Shown: in pieces, positions 1 through 9,420 of the stretch | Layout of the letters: each line of letters opens with the position of its first letter | Position numbering within the stretch: the stretch's first letter is position 1 | Origin: Akanthomyces muscarius | Lineage: Eukaryota; Ascomycota; Sordariomycetes; Hypocreales; Cordycipitaceae | Length of the DNA stretch: 64,000 bases | Direction: 5' to 3' | NCBI RefSeq assembly: GCF_028009165.1 | Contig: NW_026611617.1 | Location: 816,001-880,000, forward strand | Position numbers and translations under genes: made by a program | The notes under the pieces: generated by a model | What the model was told of the DNA's origin: nothing | The model's input: only the letters and a program-made list of their open reading frames with translations | The model's database searches: none

Positions 1-2178
1 AGCGTCGGACTCTCATACATGTCCGTGTAGTCCACCTTGTCGCCCCCAAGCAGCGCCGTGCCATTGTCACGCTGGCCAAAGATGGGCGCAGGGTCGAACC
101 AGAAGTCCTTGCAGTTGAGCAGGCAGCCGCGACTATACGGGTTCTTCTTCTTCCGGCGATTCTTGCCGGTAGCCGCGCCACGGCCGGTAATCGTCTCGAT
201 AAAGGGATCGACGCCCAGAAGACGGCTCCATTGTCGCAGGGTGCCGCCTTGGCGCTGGCGATTAGCCGCGGCGGGCGCATTGGCTGGGCCTGCGGAGATG
301 GCGGGGTGGTTGGGATCAAGCGGTGCACCGGTCGAGGTGAATGCCACCGAGGCGTTTTGCCCCGAGTTGATGCCCATCATGTTCTCGTACGTCGTCATGG
401 CGCGCGACACCTGGATGAGCTGCGTGGCGACGAGCATCGACACCCACGTCAGCTGCAGCGTGATCCAGCCGCCTAGCAGCAGCGTGTAGGCGTCGGCATT
501 GACCAGCTTGCAGATACCGGGGCTCAGGACGTTGCACTGGTCCGACGAGTCGACAGAGATGCCGGTAAAGTAGTTCCACAGCAGCCAGTTGTAGAAGAGG
601 ATGCCGACGGTGAGCGAGAGAAGATAGAAGAAGAAGTGGCGGTGCGTGTTGACGCCGACGCAGTTGTAGACCCAGGGGCAGTGGTGGTCGTGCTTGGCCA
701 CGCAGCGCTGGCAGCGACGGCAGTGCTTGCTACGCAGCGGCGTGCGGATCATGCACGTAACGCAAAAGTTGGTCTCGTCGTACTTCCACGTCTTGAGCAG
801 GTCGTCAATGACGGCGCGCTGCTCGGCGATGCCGTTCATCTTGGGGACATAGCCGGGGTCGTAACGCATGCACGCAGCGTAGAAGAATGTCGTGAGAGAT
901 ATGCACACGCCAAAGATGAGATTCAGCAGAAGATGCGTCGTCTCGGCGCGGAACATGGTGTAGGGCAGAACGGTAAAGAACCAGTTGACGGCAACTAAGA
1001 AGAGTGAGCCGGCAAAAATGCCAGCCATCCACGGTGTCTTGTGGAAGTGGCGCATATCCGAGGGCGCATATTCCAGCACCTGCTTGGCACAAAATGTGAT
1101 GCCGTAGCCGATTAAAACTGCAGCGGGAATTCCGAGATATACCGGCGTATGCGACAGCGTCATCAGTCCCGACCACACCAGCAGAAACGGCCACAGGAAC
1201 AGGAACTTGGTCAAAAATGCGCGCTTGTCTTGGAGAAAGTAGGCTGCGCCGGGCCACGGCGGCGTCGACGGGTTTCCGTCCTCATCATAGCCACACTCTT
1301 TCAGCGCCTTGTGCCATGCCTTTTCCGTATGCAGCTCGTTGGCCGTGACGGCCGGCGTCTTGCCAGTGTCCGTCTTGGCGAAGCGGTCGGCGCCGTACTC
1401 GACGACCTTGAGAATGCAGGCCGGGTGTCCCTTGACGAGGGCCCAGTGCAGCGCCGTGAAGCCCTGCTCGTCGGTCGCATGGACGCTGGCGCCCCATCGC
1501 AGGAAGACGTCGACGCACTGCGGGAAGCCCTTGTAGGCGGCCCACATGAGCGAGGTGTGGCCGTAGCTGTCGAGGACGTCGACGGGGATGCCCTGGTGCA
1601 GCAGCAGAATAAGCAGCAGCACGTTGCCGTTAAAGGTGGAGATGTGGAGGGTGTTGTAGCCCTGGGAGTCGGTGATGAGGGGGTCGGCGCCGTGCTGGAG
1701 GAGGAGGTTGACGGTGTAGTAGTGGCACCGCTGGGCGGCCCATTGCAGCGGCGTGGCAATGGACTCGCCACCTTTTCGGTTAATTTCGGCGCCGTGCTCG
1801 ATGAGGAATTTGCACATTGCATACTGGTTGTTAATTGCTGCCCACTGGGAGCTGTCAGCGTATGTCCAAGCGGATGTCGGGGTCAGCACATACATGCAGA
1901 GGTGTAATTCCTTCGTCGTCGGCATAGGTGGCGTCAAACTCGCCCGACTCGAAGAGCTTCTCCATCGCGGGCACATCGCCGGTGCGGGCAAACTGCATAA
2001 TGTCGTCCTCGGGCGCCGGTGGAGCGCCAGCGCCAGCGCCAGCTCCGGCGCTCTCGTTCTGTATGCTGCCCATCTCCATGTTGCTGTCGAGCTTGGGTGC
2101 GGCGGCAGGGCCCTTTGTCGGTGGTTGGATAGGAGCTGACGCAGCAGATGCGCTGCTTGGTCGTGCCGAGCTGGCCAT
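1..2178 (-). CDS. AKR1: Palmitoyltransferase AKR1-type, ankyrin repeats plus DHHC (3' end outside window)
   Basis: This is a protein S-acyltransferase that attaches palmitate to cysteines of membrane-associated proteins; family members act in Golgi/endosomal membranes. Exon 1 (1894-2178) starts MASSARPS and enters the first ankyrin repeat. A 49-nt intron (1845-1893, GTATGT donor, GCTGAC branch, CAG acceptor) joins GITPLH to WAAINNQYAM. Exon 2 is then open to the left edge, with about five ankyrin repeats, hydrophobic segments, a Cys-rich domain (TNFCVTCMIRTPLRSKHC), the catalytic DHHC at 678-689, further membrane segments, TTxE (TTYENMMG) and a C-terminal cytosolic tail. About 709 residues are visible, close to full length for the family; only the last residues are missing. 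The Ala/Gly/Pro run near residue 50 is low complexity. Confidence in family assignment is very high. Confidence 0.95.
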
Positions 2179-3343
2179 ACTTGATCGGCAGAGACCGTTT
2201 TGTGCGCAGGGGGTGGCAGGGTACAGGTGCCTGAAAATTCGAGACAGGCAAGAGATCGAATCGCCGTTGGTGCCGAGCTTCGGAACGGGGAGAACGCGGC
2301 TATCGCTTGCTACGTTAGTGCGTCGTCATGCTAATACTAGATGCAGACGAATGATGTTGGTGTTGCAATGCTGAGAAGCGCAGAGTCGGCCGCCCAGGCA
2401 ATCCTGTCGACAGAAAGATGTGAAAAGAAAATGGCGGCTGATAATTTCGTCGCGGGACCCCGGCAAGGAGCTTGATGATGTTCACAGTGAGGCTGAGCTG
2501 TGGGCATTCCCTATGCAGACTAGCGCAGGCGCAGCAATAGGGGTCGTTGACTGTGGCTGGTGGGTGAGTCGCCGTTGGCTGTTGGCTACCATAAGAAAGA
2601 TGTGAATAAAAGAAACTAAGAGAAAGTAGAGAAAATAGGAAGGAGGAGAACAAGAGTAAGGAAACAATAAATAATAAATTCTAAAAGAAATGTAACCATT
2701 GCTTGTACTACTTTGAGCGGCGTCTTTTTTGTCGTACACTCGGTGCGTCGCTCGAGGCATTCTTGTTTTCGTCTTTTCTGTTCTCTGTATCGCTCGACTT
2801 TATATCAGGTCCATCATAGTTGAGCTGCAAAAACATATCATGACATCTCAGCCATTCTTGAAGTCGTCATTAGCGACTTGTTCGTATCAAACGTTAGAAA
2901 GCGAGAGTAAGATGGCGCACATGGTCGCAGGAGGCATGAGCTTGAATCCTTTCTGGGGGGGCAGCACCGCCACACAAGAAATAGGAAGCCAAATGTGGCT
3001 AAGAAAAAAAATCCATTTCGCCGACTTGAGACCCAGTTCATGAGGAGCAAGGAGAAATACCATTTTATATATTCACATTAGTATTAAATCACAAGAATTG
3101 CTTGTAACTAGTTAGATGTTGGGCGGCCAGCTGTTTAGGGTAGGTACCATCACATTTTAGGTCGTCTTGTACTAACGTTAGTGCCCATTACGACCTTGGG
3201 CTAAGCGCCCCGATGGGTGGCCCGAGGCCTGTCCCCTCTTACATGCCACACTCTCGCACTCTGCAACCTCACTCTCTAATCATCTTTGTCTTCCACATCC
3301 ACATCTACGCATCCTTTCTCTGCTGCTCTCACAATCTTTCCAC
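2179..3343. other. Intergenic region upstream of AKR1 and of the 3344 gene
   Basis: About 1.16 kb with no convincing intact gene. It holds AKR1 5' flanking sequence, a decayed copy of the neighbouring coiled-coil gene (2824-2910) and, at 3171-3182, the palindrome ACTAACGTTAGT, which recurs on the far side of the AT-rich block. Pyrimidine-rich sequence at 3238-3340 probably represents the promoter and leader of the 3344 gene. Confidence 0.5.
2824..2910 (+). pseudogene. Decayed copy of the neighbouring coiled-coil gene
   Basis: One frame reads DISAILEVVISD, then SNVRKRE and a stop. It aligns without gaps to EISAIRNAAISD and SNARKRE in the intact gene starting at 3344; about half of 28 residues are identical. 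No start codon precedes it, the frame is closed by a stop at 2821-2823 and another right after the match, and the downstream half of the domain is not recognisable. I read it as a partial tandem duplicate that has lost coding capacity. Confidence 0.55.
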
Positions 3344-3727
3344 ATGGCTAGCGTTCCGGAACTCCAGAAAAAGTACGACGAGATCTCGGCGATCCGCAAC
3401 GCTGCAATAAGCGACTTCACACTATCAAATGCTAGGAAGCGCGAGATAGCACAGGCATTTACAGCCGCCCGCACCGAGCTTCGGGCTGCTTCCAAGGCCG
3501 CCATGGCTGCTCGCGCGAAACCCAAGCAAACGCCCACCGCCGACCAGCTACCCTCAAAACCCTCGATGAGTCACGAAAAAGATTCAGCCTCTCCAACACC
3601 TGAAATGCTGGAGAAAGGTCCAACCTCGACAGCACCTGAACTGATGGAGAACGATCCAGCTCCTACAACACCTGGGCTGCTGGAGAAAGGTCCAGCCTCT
3701 ACAAAGTCTGAAGTCCTGGAGAAGTGA
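3344..3727 (+). CDS. Small charged coiled-coil protein with 12-residue C-terminal repeats (unknown function)
   Basis: A 127-aa single-exon ORF preceded by a pyrimidine-rich leader. Residues 5-56 form a charged, Ala-rich helix (VPELQKKYDEISAI, SNARKREIAQ, AARTEL) with heptad-like spacing. Residues 83-127 are a degenerate 12-residue tandem repeat (SPTPEMLEKGPT, STAPELMENDPA, PTTPGLLEKGPA, then a shorter copy). There is no signal peptide or membrane segment. The helical domain recurs twice in the opposite-strand gene at 4145-4662 and once as a fossil at 2824-2910, so this is a small local family. I recognise no named domain and infer only a protein-interaction role. The ATG is the first in the ORF and the coding sequence agrees with paralogues, which supports expression as protein. 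Confidence 0.6.
   Translation: MASVPELQKKYDEISAIRNAAISDFTLSNARKREIAQAFTAARTELRAASKAAMAARAKPKQTPTADQLPSKPSMSHEKDSASPTPEMLEKGPTSTAPELMENDPAPTTPGLLEKGPASTKSEVLEK
3590..3724 (+). repeat. 36-bp minisatellite inside a coding region
   Basis: Three and three-quarter copies of a 36-bp unit, in frame, encode the 12-residue repeat at the C-terminus of the preceding gene. Units keep the pattern x-x-x-P-E/G-x-L/M-E-K/N-G/D-P-x. Such repeats often vary in copy number between strains. Confidence 0.7.
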
Positions 3728-4144
3728 TTGCGGGCATTTGCAACTTGATGGAACTGGGTATTCTCGGGAGCGGATGGATAAGCACGTGTTGGCACGACGC
3801 CGTTTACCTCTCGACTACCCAGGCAGTTCCTTGTCAATGGCGGCGTAGCTGAGGGCCAGGGAAGCCAAGCACCTGATTTTTGTTTAATGAAGCTAGATTT
3901 AAAAACACGATCTCATACAATCTGATCACTGTAAGCGACGTGCTCAAGCTGCAGTTGTACCGTGCGAAGACCTAGCCAACGCAGCTATCCCGTCAAGCCC
4001 TTTGTGCAACCGGTGGCTCATTTCGCTGTTCTTTCTTTCCAGATCTGTCATGTTACTTGAGATTGGGTCATCACGCAGCCTTGTAGCTATGGACAGACAG
4101 CCTCCGGCACGTTGTCAAGGACCGTGACGGAGACTCCGAGCCAT
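3728..4144. other. Convergent intergenic region
   Basis: The 3' flanks of two convergent paralogous coiled-coil genes. I see no further gene, repeat or structured element. Confidence 0.5.
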
Positions 4145-4662
4145 TCATCGCGAGTGCGCGCCTGCATCGGCGTTTGCGTTTGCTTGCTCTTCCTTTGCCC
4201 ATTCCTCTTGCTGCTTTATGGCTAAAGCCTCCCTTCTAGCGGCGACGAGTTCACTGCGCAACGTCACGCGCTCGATAGACATTTCTCGTTTCTTGGCATT
4301 TGAGATTGTCCAGTCGCTACTCGCTGCCTGCATTATCTTGTCGTACTCTTCGCTTTTAGACTCCAGCTCCGCTAGGGTAGGGACGCCGACCATTTCGGGC
4401 TCTGGGGCAGAAGAATTCCCCGCTAGAAATCATCACAGTTAATTCTGAAAAGAAAAAAAATGGTGCTAGATTGAGGGCACGTACCGGCCGCAGCTGCTGC
4501 AGCCTCTTTTCTGGCAGCGAATAGCTGCGCATGAACTGCTCGATACTCTGCCGCCAGTTTCACCCGTCTCTCAGGTTCGAGGTCCCGGTCATACTTTGCT
4601 GCCTCGCGAGTCGCGGTGAGCTCCTCAAATTTGGATTCAAGTTCAGCTAAATTTGACATCAT
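4145..4662 (-). CDS. Two-domain paralogue of the coiled-coil protein, one intron (unknown function)
   Basis: Exon 1 is 4485-4662 and exon 2 is 4145-4422. The 62-nt intron (4423-4484) has a GTACGT donor and uses the second of two acceptors (TTTCTAG), which keeps frame. The product is 151 aa. It contains two tandem copies of the helical module seen at 3344: LAELESKFEELTATREAAKYD, interrupted by nothing but charged helix to FAARKEAAA, and LAELESKSEEYDKIMQAASSD through NAKKREMS to ELVAARREAL. The intron falls between the two modules, as expected after an internal domain duplication. No signal peptide or membrane segment is visible and no known family is recognised. It is convergent with its one-module paralogue. 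Confidence 0.6.
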
Positions 4663-4982
4663 TAATTTCTTGTATGGAGCCCGAGATTTTCTGACTGATG
4701 AAGCAATGTTGGCTGCACGTAAAAATTGTTTAGAAATGAGGGAGGTTATGACTCTTTCCGATGGTGTCTAGCCCGCCACCTGCCTAGGTGCCACATTGCG
4801 GGCGAGGTCTAGGTACCTAATAAGTTCCTGGGCAGCTAGCAAGCGCTGTAGATACAGACCCACTGTAGCCTAGGTAGCTAGACAGCGAACTGCCCTAATT
4901 ATTAAGGGTACCTAGATTAACTGCCATAGTAATTGCCATCTGGCAATCCGACACCGATGCTACATATAACGAGTAAAATCAA

Positions 4983-4998
4983 GGGGGGGGGGGGGGGG
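4983..4998. repeat. Homopolymer G tract (16 G)
   Basis: Sixteen consecutive G on the plus strand, continuing as TCGGG. It may form a G-quadruplex-like structure and is a likely site of sequencing length error. Confidence 0.85.
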
Positions 4999-5592
4999 TC
5001 GGGTAGTCCAGGGACGTTACTCTACTCACGTTGAAGCCGTCAGCTACTCTAACACCTGTCCCATCTGCTATACTGCAGAGTAGATCGTGCTGACTAGTTC
5101 GACCTTCAATCCTACTGTTACTTTCATTACGCCCCAATGTCATCCCAGCACCCACTGCGACCTCCCCAAGCATCTGAAGAGTCTTTGCTGCGGCTATGTC
5201 ACAAGAACCCTCGCTGTCGATGTGCGGCCTCGGGTGAGGGACTGGCGGCCTAGTTTGCACAAAACGAGCAGCACAGAAGCATTCCTGGCGAAGGAGATAT
5301 GGTATCGCAGTGTCCCCTGGTCAACTTTACTTTCATGTGATCTGCTTATCTCTTGAGGGCAAGTGGATCGCAAGCCGGTGGCCTAGTATGAAGGCCGGCT
5401 CTTCCACACAAGGGTCGCCGGCCGACTTTCCAAGTATGCGCTGGTCGGCAGAGAGCGGGAGACTGGGAATTGATTGGTGCTGAAAGAACAGACTTGGAAT
5501 CAGAGAAGGCGCTAAAAGGGAACCTGTGGGTATATTTCTCGTTCTTCCCATTATCTGCCGACGACGGACATTCCACCGGCACTGCTGAGCAT

Positions 5593-5617
5593 CGCCGAGG
5601 GGCGCCGCCCCTCGGCG
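5593..5617. repeat. Perfect 11-bp inverted repeat with 3-nt loop
   Basis: CGCCGAGGGGC, spacer GCC, then GCCCCTCGGCG. The stem is almost entirely G:C. No neighbouring gene end is close enough to call it a terminator; it could be a remnant of a mobile element or a structured DNA site. Confidence 0.7.
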
Positions 5618-6786
5618 CTACGCGGCCAATAGCTCGCGTCAGAAGGGGGTTTATGATGCCCAGTCGACAAATTCAACTCAATAGCTGCAGTTGGTGACAG
5701 AGCGCTTAGCGATTCGCTCTAAGATGCCTGATGCAGGTCGGCGGCTTGGGCACTTTAATGTTCCCGGTCGGTCGCAGAAGTGGCTGCAGCGGGCTAGCAT
5801 TGTTCCGGGTAGTTTGATTGGACATGCTTCTGTATATTTAACTGCATATTGGGCCCTTTTCACGCTCTACTCGTCTCAGCCTAAAATTTAGTAAGGTTTT
5901 AGTGCCCCTAAGTGCATCCAAGGGCGCCATTCTTCGTCGCGGGCAAGTGGTCGAACCCGTAGTGCGTTTACTACGCGCCCTGGTCGCAACCCTCATAGGG
6001 GTAGAATCATAGGGGTAGAACGCCCATTCTAAAAATACATTGTATCAATTATCTAAAGTTGACAGGGTAGAGCAGTCGTGGGCTAAAATTTTTATCAGCG
6101 CCGTGGCATCTCCCGGCCTACACCAGCGACGGCGGCGACGTAAACGCGGCACTGGATCGGTGGCTCGCTGGGCATCCCGATGAAAGTACCCGAATTGTTG
6201 TAATTGTAATATATTCACGGATGTGGCGTCAGAAATACGGAAGGCGGATCTCAATTGGCTTTCTTCGATGATTTTACTGTAAACAAACAGATGTGGCTGC
6301 AAGGGCTGCTGGCAAAGGCGTGAGCTGTGATCGGCTACAACCAACGTGGCGCAGTAGCGATGCTGAAAATGCAACCGCAACATTCTAGCCGCCCTCTTCA
6401 ATGCCACTGCAGGCCTATCCACACAAGGCCACGATACATGAAACGCACCAATCATTCCCTGTCAATACAGATGTTGCCCGGCTCCGCTGGCTCAGGTTGA
6501 TGGGCGACTTGACCCAACACTGGTGGTAGGCACCACAGCTTCGGCGCACGTTGGCTCGCCGAGATTCGATCCAATGCCCTACTAGAATATGAAGCGCTAA
6601 AGATTCCAAACTCTAGATAGGCATTTCGTAGCGGCCTGCTGAGGAAAGACATAAGTAGGGAGACTTTGCCGGTCTCTCGGACTTTCTCTTGCAACCAGTT
6701 TTCACATCGAACTACATCAGTTGCTATTACTTTTCGTCCACTTTACCTCCAATTTCATTATTCATTTACAATCTAAACCATTCATC

Positions 6787-7365
6787 ATGTCGGCACAAAC
6801 CTCCAATGCAACCTTCCTTAACGTTCGGAGACTTTTGGGCGAAGTCAACGAGCTGAAAGACGCTCTGCGGGCTCTCAAACCCGAAATCATTCGCTTTGAG
6901 GGGGAAGCCGGTCATACTGTTTACGGACCATCCGCCAAAAGAAGACTTGCAGAGTTGTACGACAGAGAGGTCCTGCTCAGCCGACGAGTCAAGTCTTTGG
7001 AGAAGAACATTGCAGGCTACCAGCTCGCACTGGCTAGAGGTCCCGGTGACGGCAGCGATTCAAGCAAATCAAGCAGGGCGTCCAGCCGGTCCAGCCGGTC
7101 GGGCAAGTCCAACAAGTCTTCCGGCTCTTCTGAATCGGCCAGCCGGCCTGCTGAGAACGGGTGGTGGTGCCGCTGCGGTGTTTTGAACTACACCGAACCG
7201 GATGAGCAAGTGCCTTGCTGGGGCTGCCAGGCGCAGGTCTTCGACGACAGATGCTGCGCATGGCAAATTGAGCCGCACCCTGATTCTGTGTCACCCTGGG
7301 AGATTGACATGCGCGACCCAAGGCGGGATGCCAGCAACCGCGGCATCCGTTTCCTCCGTCGCTGA
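6787..7365 (+). CDS. Small helical protein with C-terminal Cys-rich (zinc-ribbon-like) domain
   Basis: A 192-aa single-exon protein, start chosen at the ATG in context ATCATGTCG rather than an upstream non-ATG extension. Residues 8-90 are helical and charged (LLGEVNELKDALRALKPEI, LAELYDREVLLSRRVKSLEK). Residues 95-125 form a Ser/Lys/Arg-rich linker. Residues 128-162 carry a Cys cluster with the spacing CRCG-x(16)-CWGC and a later CC pair, resembling the short zinc-binding modules common in hypocrealean small proteins. There is no signal peptide. The coiled-coil half vaguely recalls the helical modules at 3.3-4.7 kb but I could not align them. Function unknown. Confidence 0.6.
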   Translation: MSAQTSNATFLNVRRLLGEVNELKDALRALKPEIIRFEGEAGHTVYGPSAKRRLAELYDREVLLSRRVKSLEKNIAGYQLALARGPGDGSDSSKSSRASSRSSRSGKSNKSSGSSESASRPAENGWWCRCGVLNYTEPDEQVPCWGCQAQVFDDRCCAWQIEPHPDSVSPWEIDMRDPRRDASNRGIRFLRR

Positions 7366-8151
7366 AAAGGAGTCCGACGGCGACCATTTGCTGGGGACGG
7401 GAATATTTATTGTTACTGAGAAATGGAAACACCAAAAATAAAACAAAATAAATACAGGTGGAAATTCAGAGACAAAAGAGGGCGAAAAGGATCAAGTCAC
7501 GCCCTTTGAGAGCGGTGCCTTTCTCACCTTGTTGGATGGGTGGTATTTGTAGTGGACAGACCTTTTTAGATGCACATAGATACTTTGGAACGTTTAATTA
7601 GTTTATAACTTCAAGTGAGTTTGTTGTAACCAACTGAGCTTCGTCGTATACATTTCCCCATCAATACGATGCTTGTTTATCTCTGGTCGGAAGTAACCGC
7701 CCTCAACAGTAACGTGAAATGGTACACAAAATCTAAACCACGAACCAGGCGGCGAGTTGGCACTGACCTCATATTTCAGCCATGCGTTCAACTCACAGTT
7801 TGAAAAGCAAAATTGTACTCATCCAGCCACTTTTCCAATTGAAAGGTCCTTTTTATACACACATCTCAAGGCAACCACGCTCATAGGCTCTTATTAGGAT
7901 GAGTGTAAGCGCAGGCCCTGAAGCAGCGGCGCAGCGGCGCAGCCACAGTGGCGAGTGAAAATGGGCCGACGCACAGCGCTGCGGCCCGGAATTGACGACC
8001 CCACACACCCTGAACCAAGCTGGCCCTGTTCACCACAGTCAGGCCAGCAACTCGCAAACAGCGACTGCTCGACAACCACTCCCAAAAGACCTCTCGGGTT
8101 GCCGCCATCCTCAACCACCCAACTGGCATCACGTCCACCGCACCCGCCACG
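7366..8151. other. Intergenic region with one unresolved minus-strand ORF
   Basis: The 3' flank of the Cys-rich gene (A-rich AATAAA-like sequence near 7434-7460) and the upstream region of the SRP receptor gene. A 62-codon minus-strand ORF (7603-7791) has protein-like composition (GSWFRFCVPFHVTVEGGYF) but begins at a non-ATG codon and I could not find a supporting upstream exon; it may be a gene relic. Confidence 0.4.
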
Positions 8152-9015
8152 ATGCCGACCTTTGCACAAGTCGTCGCCTTCCTCATGACGCCCTCGTGGC
8201 CCGTCGTCATCCTCGGCCTCGTCATCGTCCTCGGCGCCCCCGTGCTACTGCACATCCTCCTCTCCCGCAGCGTCACCTACATCGTCCCGCCCTCGGTCCT
8301 GCTCCTCGGCCCGCGCAACGCCGGCAAGACCACCCTCCAGACCCTCTACGAGCGCGGCGGCCAGGTGCCCTCGGCGACGCACACCTCCCAGTCGTCGCAG
8401 TCGGTCGAGCTCAACGCCTCGACCGACGCGGCGCGGAAGACGACGTACCGCAACCACGACGAGTCGGACGGCACGTACACCAAGTTCCTGCTCGTCGACA
8501 CGCCCGGCCACGGCAAGCTGCGCAACAGCGCCATGGGCAAGCTGCGGCGCGCCGAGAAGCTCCGCGCCGTCGTCTTCGTCGTGGACGCCGCGGCGCTCGG
8601 CGAGCACGACGTGCTGGCCCCGACGGCGCAGTACCTGCACGACGTGCTGCTGAGCCTGCAGAGGCGGGCGACGGCGACGGGCAAGGAGAAGAGGCAGAGC
8701 GTGCCGCTGCTGGTGGCCGCCAACAAGATGGATCTGTTCACGGCGCTGCCGGCGGGCATGGTGCGCGCGAGCCTCGAGGCGGAGATTTCGCGGATACGCG
8801 CCTCGCGCAGCAAGGGACTGCTGGACTCGGGTGTCGGGGCGGACGACATTGGCTCCGAGGAGCAGGACGGCTGGCTGGGCGAGTACGGGTCGGACAAGTT
8901 TGAGTTTAAGCAGATGCACGAGTTTGATATCGAGGTGGATGTGCTGCCGGGGAGCGTCATGGCGGAGGAGCCTGATGCGGATAAGTGGTGGTGGTGGATT
9001 GCGCAGAGAGTGTAA
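8152..9015 (+). CDS. SRP102: Signal recognition particle receptor subunit beta
   Basis: A 287-aa ER-membrane small GTPase that anchors SRP receptor alpha and takes part in co-translational targeting of secretory proteins. Residues 16-37 form the single N-terminal membrane anchor (VVILGLVIVLGAPVLLHILL). The G domain follows: G1 GPRNAGKTT at 53-61, G3 DTPGH at 116-120, G4 NKMD at 191-194. The C-terminus ends in a conserved amphipathic region (FEFKQMHEFDIEV). Length fits the family, no intron is needed, and the start is the first ATG in frame ahead of the anchor. Codon use is strongly C-ending, typical of a well-expressed housekeeping gene. It is convergent with cystathionine beta-synthase. Confidence 0.95.
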   Translation: MPTFAQVVAFLMTPSWPVVILGLVIVLGAPVLLHILLSRSVTYIVPPSVLLLGPRNAGKTTLQTLYERGGQVPSATHTSQSSQSVELNASTDAARKTTYRNHDESDGTYTKFLLVDTPGHGKLRNSAMGKLRRAEKLRAVVFVVDAAALGEHDVLAPTAQYLHDVLLSLQRRATATGKEKRQSVPLLVAANKMDLFTALPAGMVRASLEAEISRIRASRSKGLLDSGVGADDIGSEEQDGWLGEYGSDKFEFKQMHEFDIEVDVLPGSVMAEEPDADKWWWWIAQRV

Positions 9016-9023
9016 AAGGAGGC

Positions 9024-9191
9024 TGGAATTGTACTTTTAGCACTGATTACAATTACTAATGCATCTGGTTCCAAGAGGCTGGGATCTTCTGTCATCAACT
9101 CGTTTTCTTTTTTGGAACTGTACTTTTAGCACTGATTATAATTATTAATGCATCTGGTTCCAAGAGGCTGGGATCGTCTGTCATCAACTCG
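9024..9191. repeat. 79-bp tandem duplication in the 3' flank of the SRP receptor gene
   Basis: Copies at 9024-9102 and 9113-9191 share TGTACTTTTAGCACTGATTA through TCATCAACTCG with only a few substitutions, separated by a short T-rich spacer. A degenerate fragment follows near 9219-9242. The duplication lies in the probable 3' UTR, so it may duplicate polyadenylation signals. The rest of 9192-9420 between the convergent genes shows nothing else. Confidence 0.85.
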
Positions 9192-9420
9192 GGGTTTTTT
9201 TTTAAAAGATGGAGCATTTCGTCTGCGTCATTAACTCGATGTTTTATTTTCACATCTATGCATTTCCAGAACCGTAGATGTTGAGTCTACAAGGCTCGCC
9301 CTGGTGTCTAGTTCTATCCCCGACATCAGTCCTCCCATGACAAGTTGAGTCCGAAATCAAAACGCCAAACAGAATATCGCAAGAAAACAATGTCTTCATC
9401 ATCATGCAGGCGAGATCAGC

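Larger units (their letters stand above)
4663..6786. other. Gene-poor region of 2.1 kb
   Basis: No ORF here has family support. The sequence holds clustered variants of CCTAGGTACC/TAGGTACCTA (4780-4915), a 16-G tract, a perfect GC-rich inverted repeat (5593-5617), a direct repeat of TCATAGGGGTAGAA around 5990-6020, and a 136-codon minus-strand ORF (6045-6455) that looks composition-driven or relic. The last ~120 bases are the promoter and leader of the 6787 gene. Confidence 0.45.

Noticed and set aside
5940..5965. Possible tRNA (TGGTCGAACCC resembles a T-arm)
   Set aside because: No acceptor, D or anticodon stems can be folded around it.
6060..6075. ACAGGGTAGAG as a possible hAT-type terminal repeat
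   Set aside because: I found no matching inverted copy nearby and no 8-bp target duplication.
6045..6455. 136-codon minus-strand ORF
   Set aside because: Arg-rich stretch and no family resemblance; no clear start context or splice partner. A transposon relic is possible but I could not show terminal repeats.
8245..9098. Long minus-strand ORFs opposite the SRP receptor gene
   Set aside because: Antisense shadows of a GC3-rich coding sequence; the plus frame has complete GTPase motifs.
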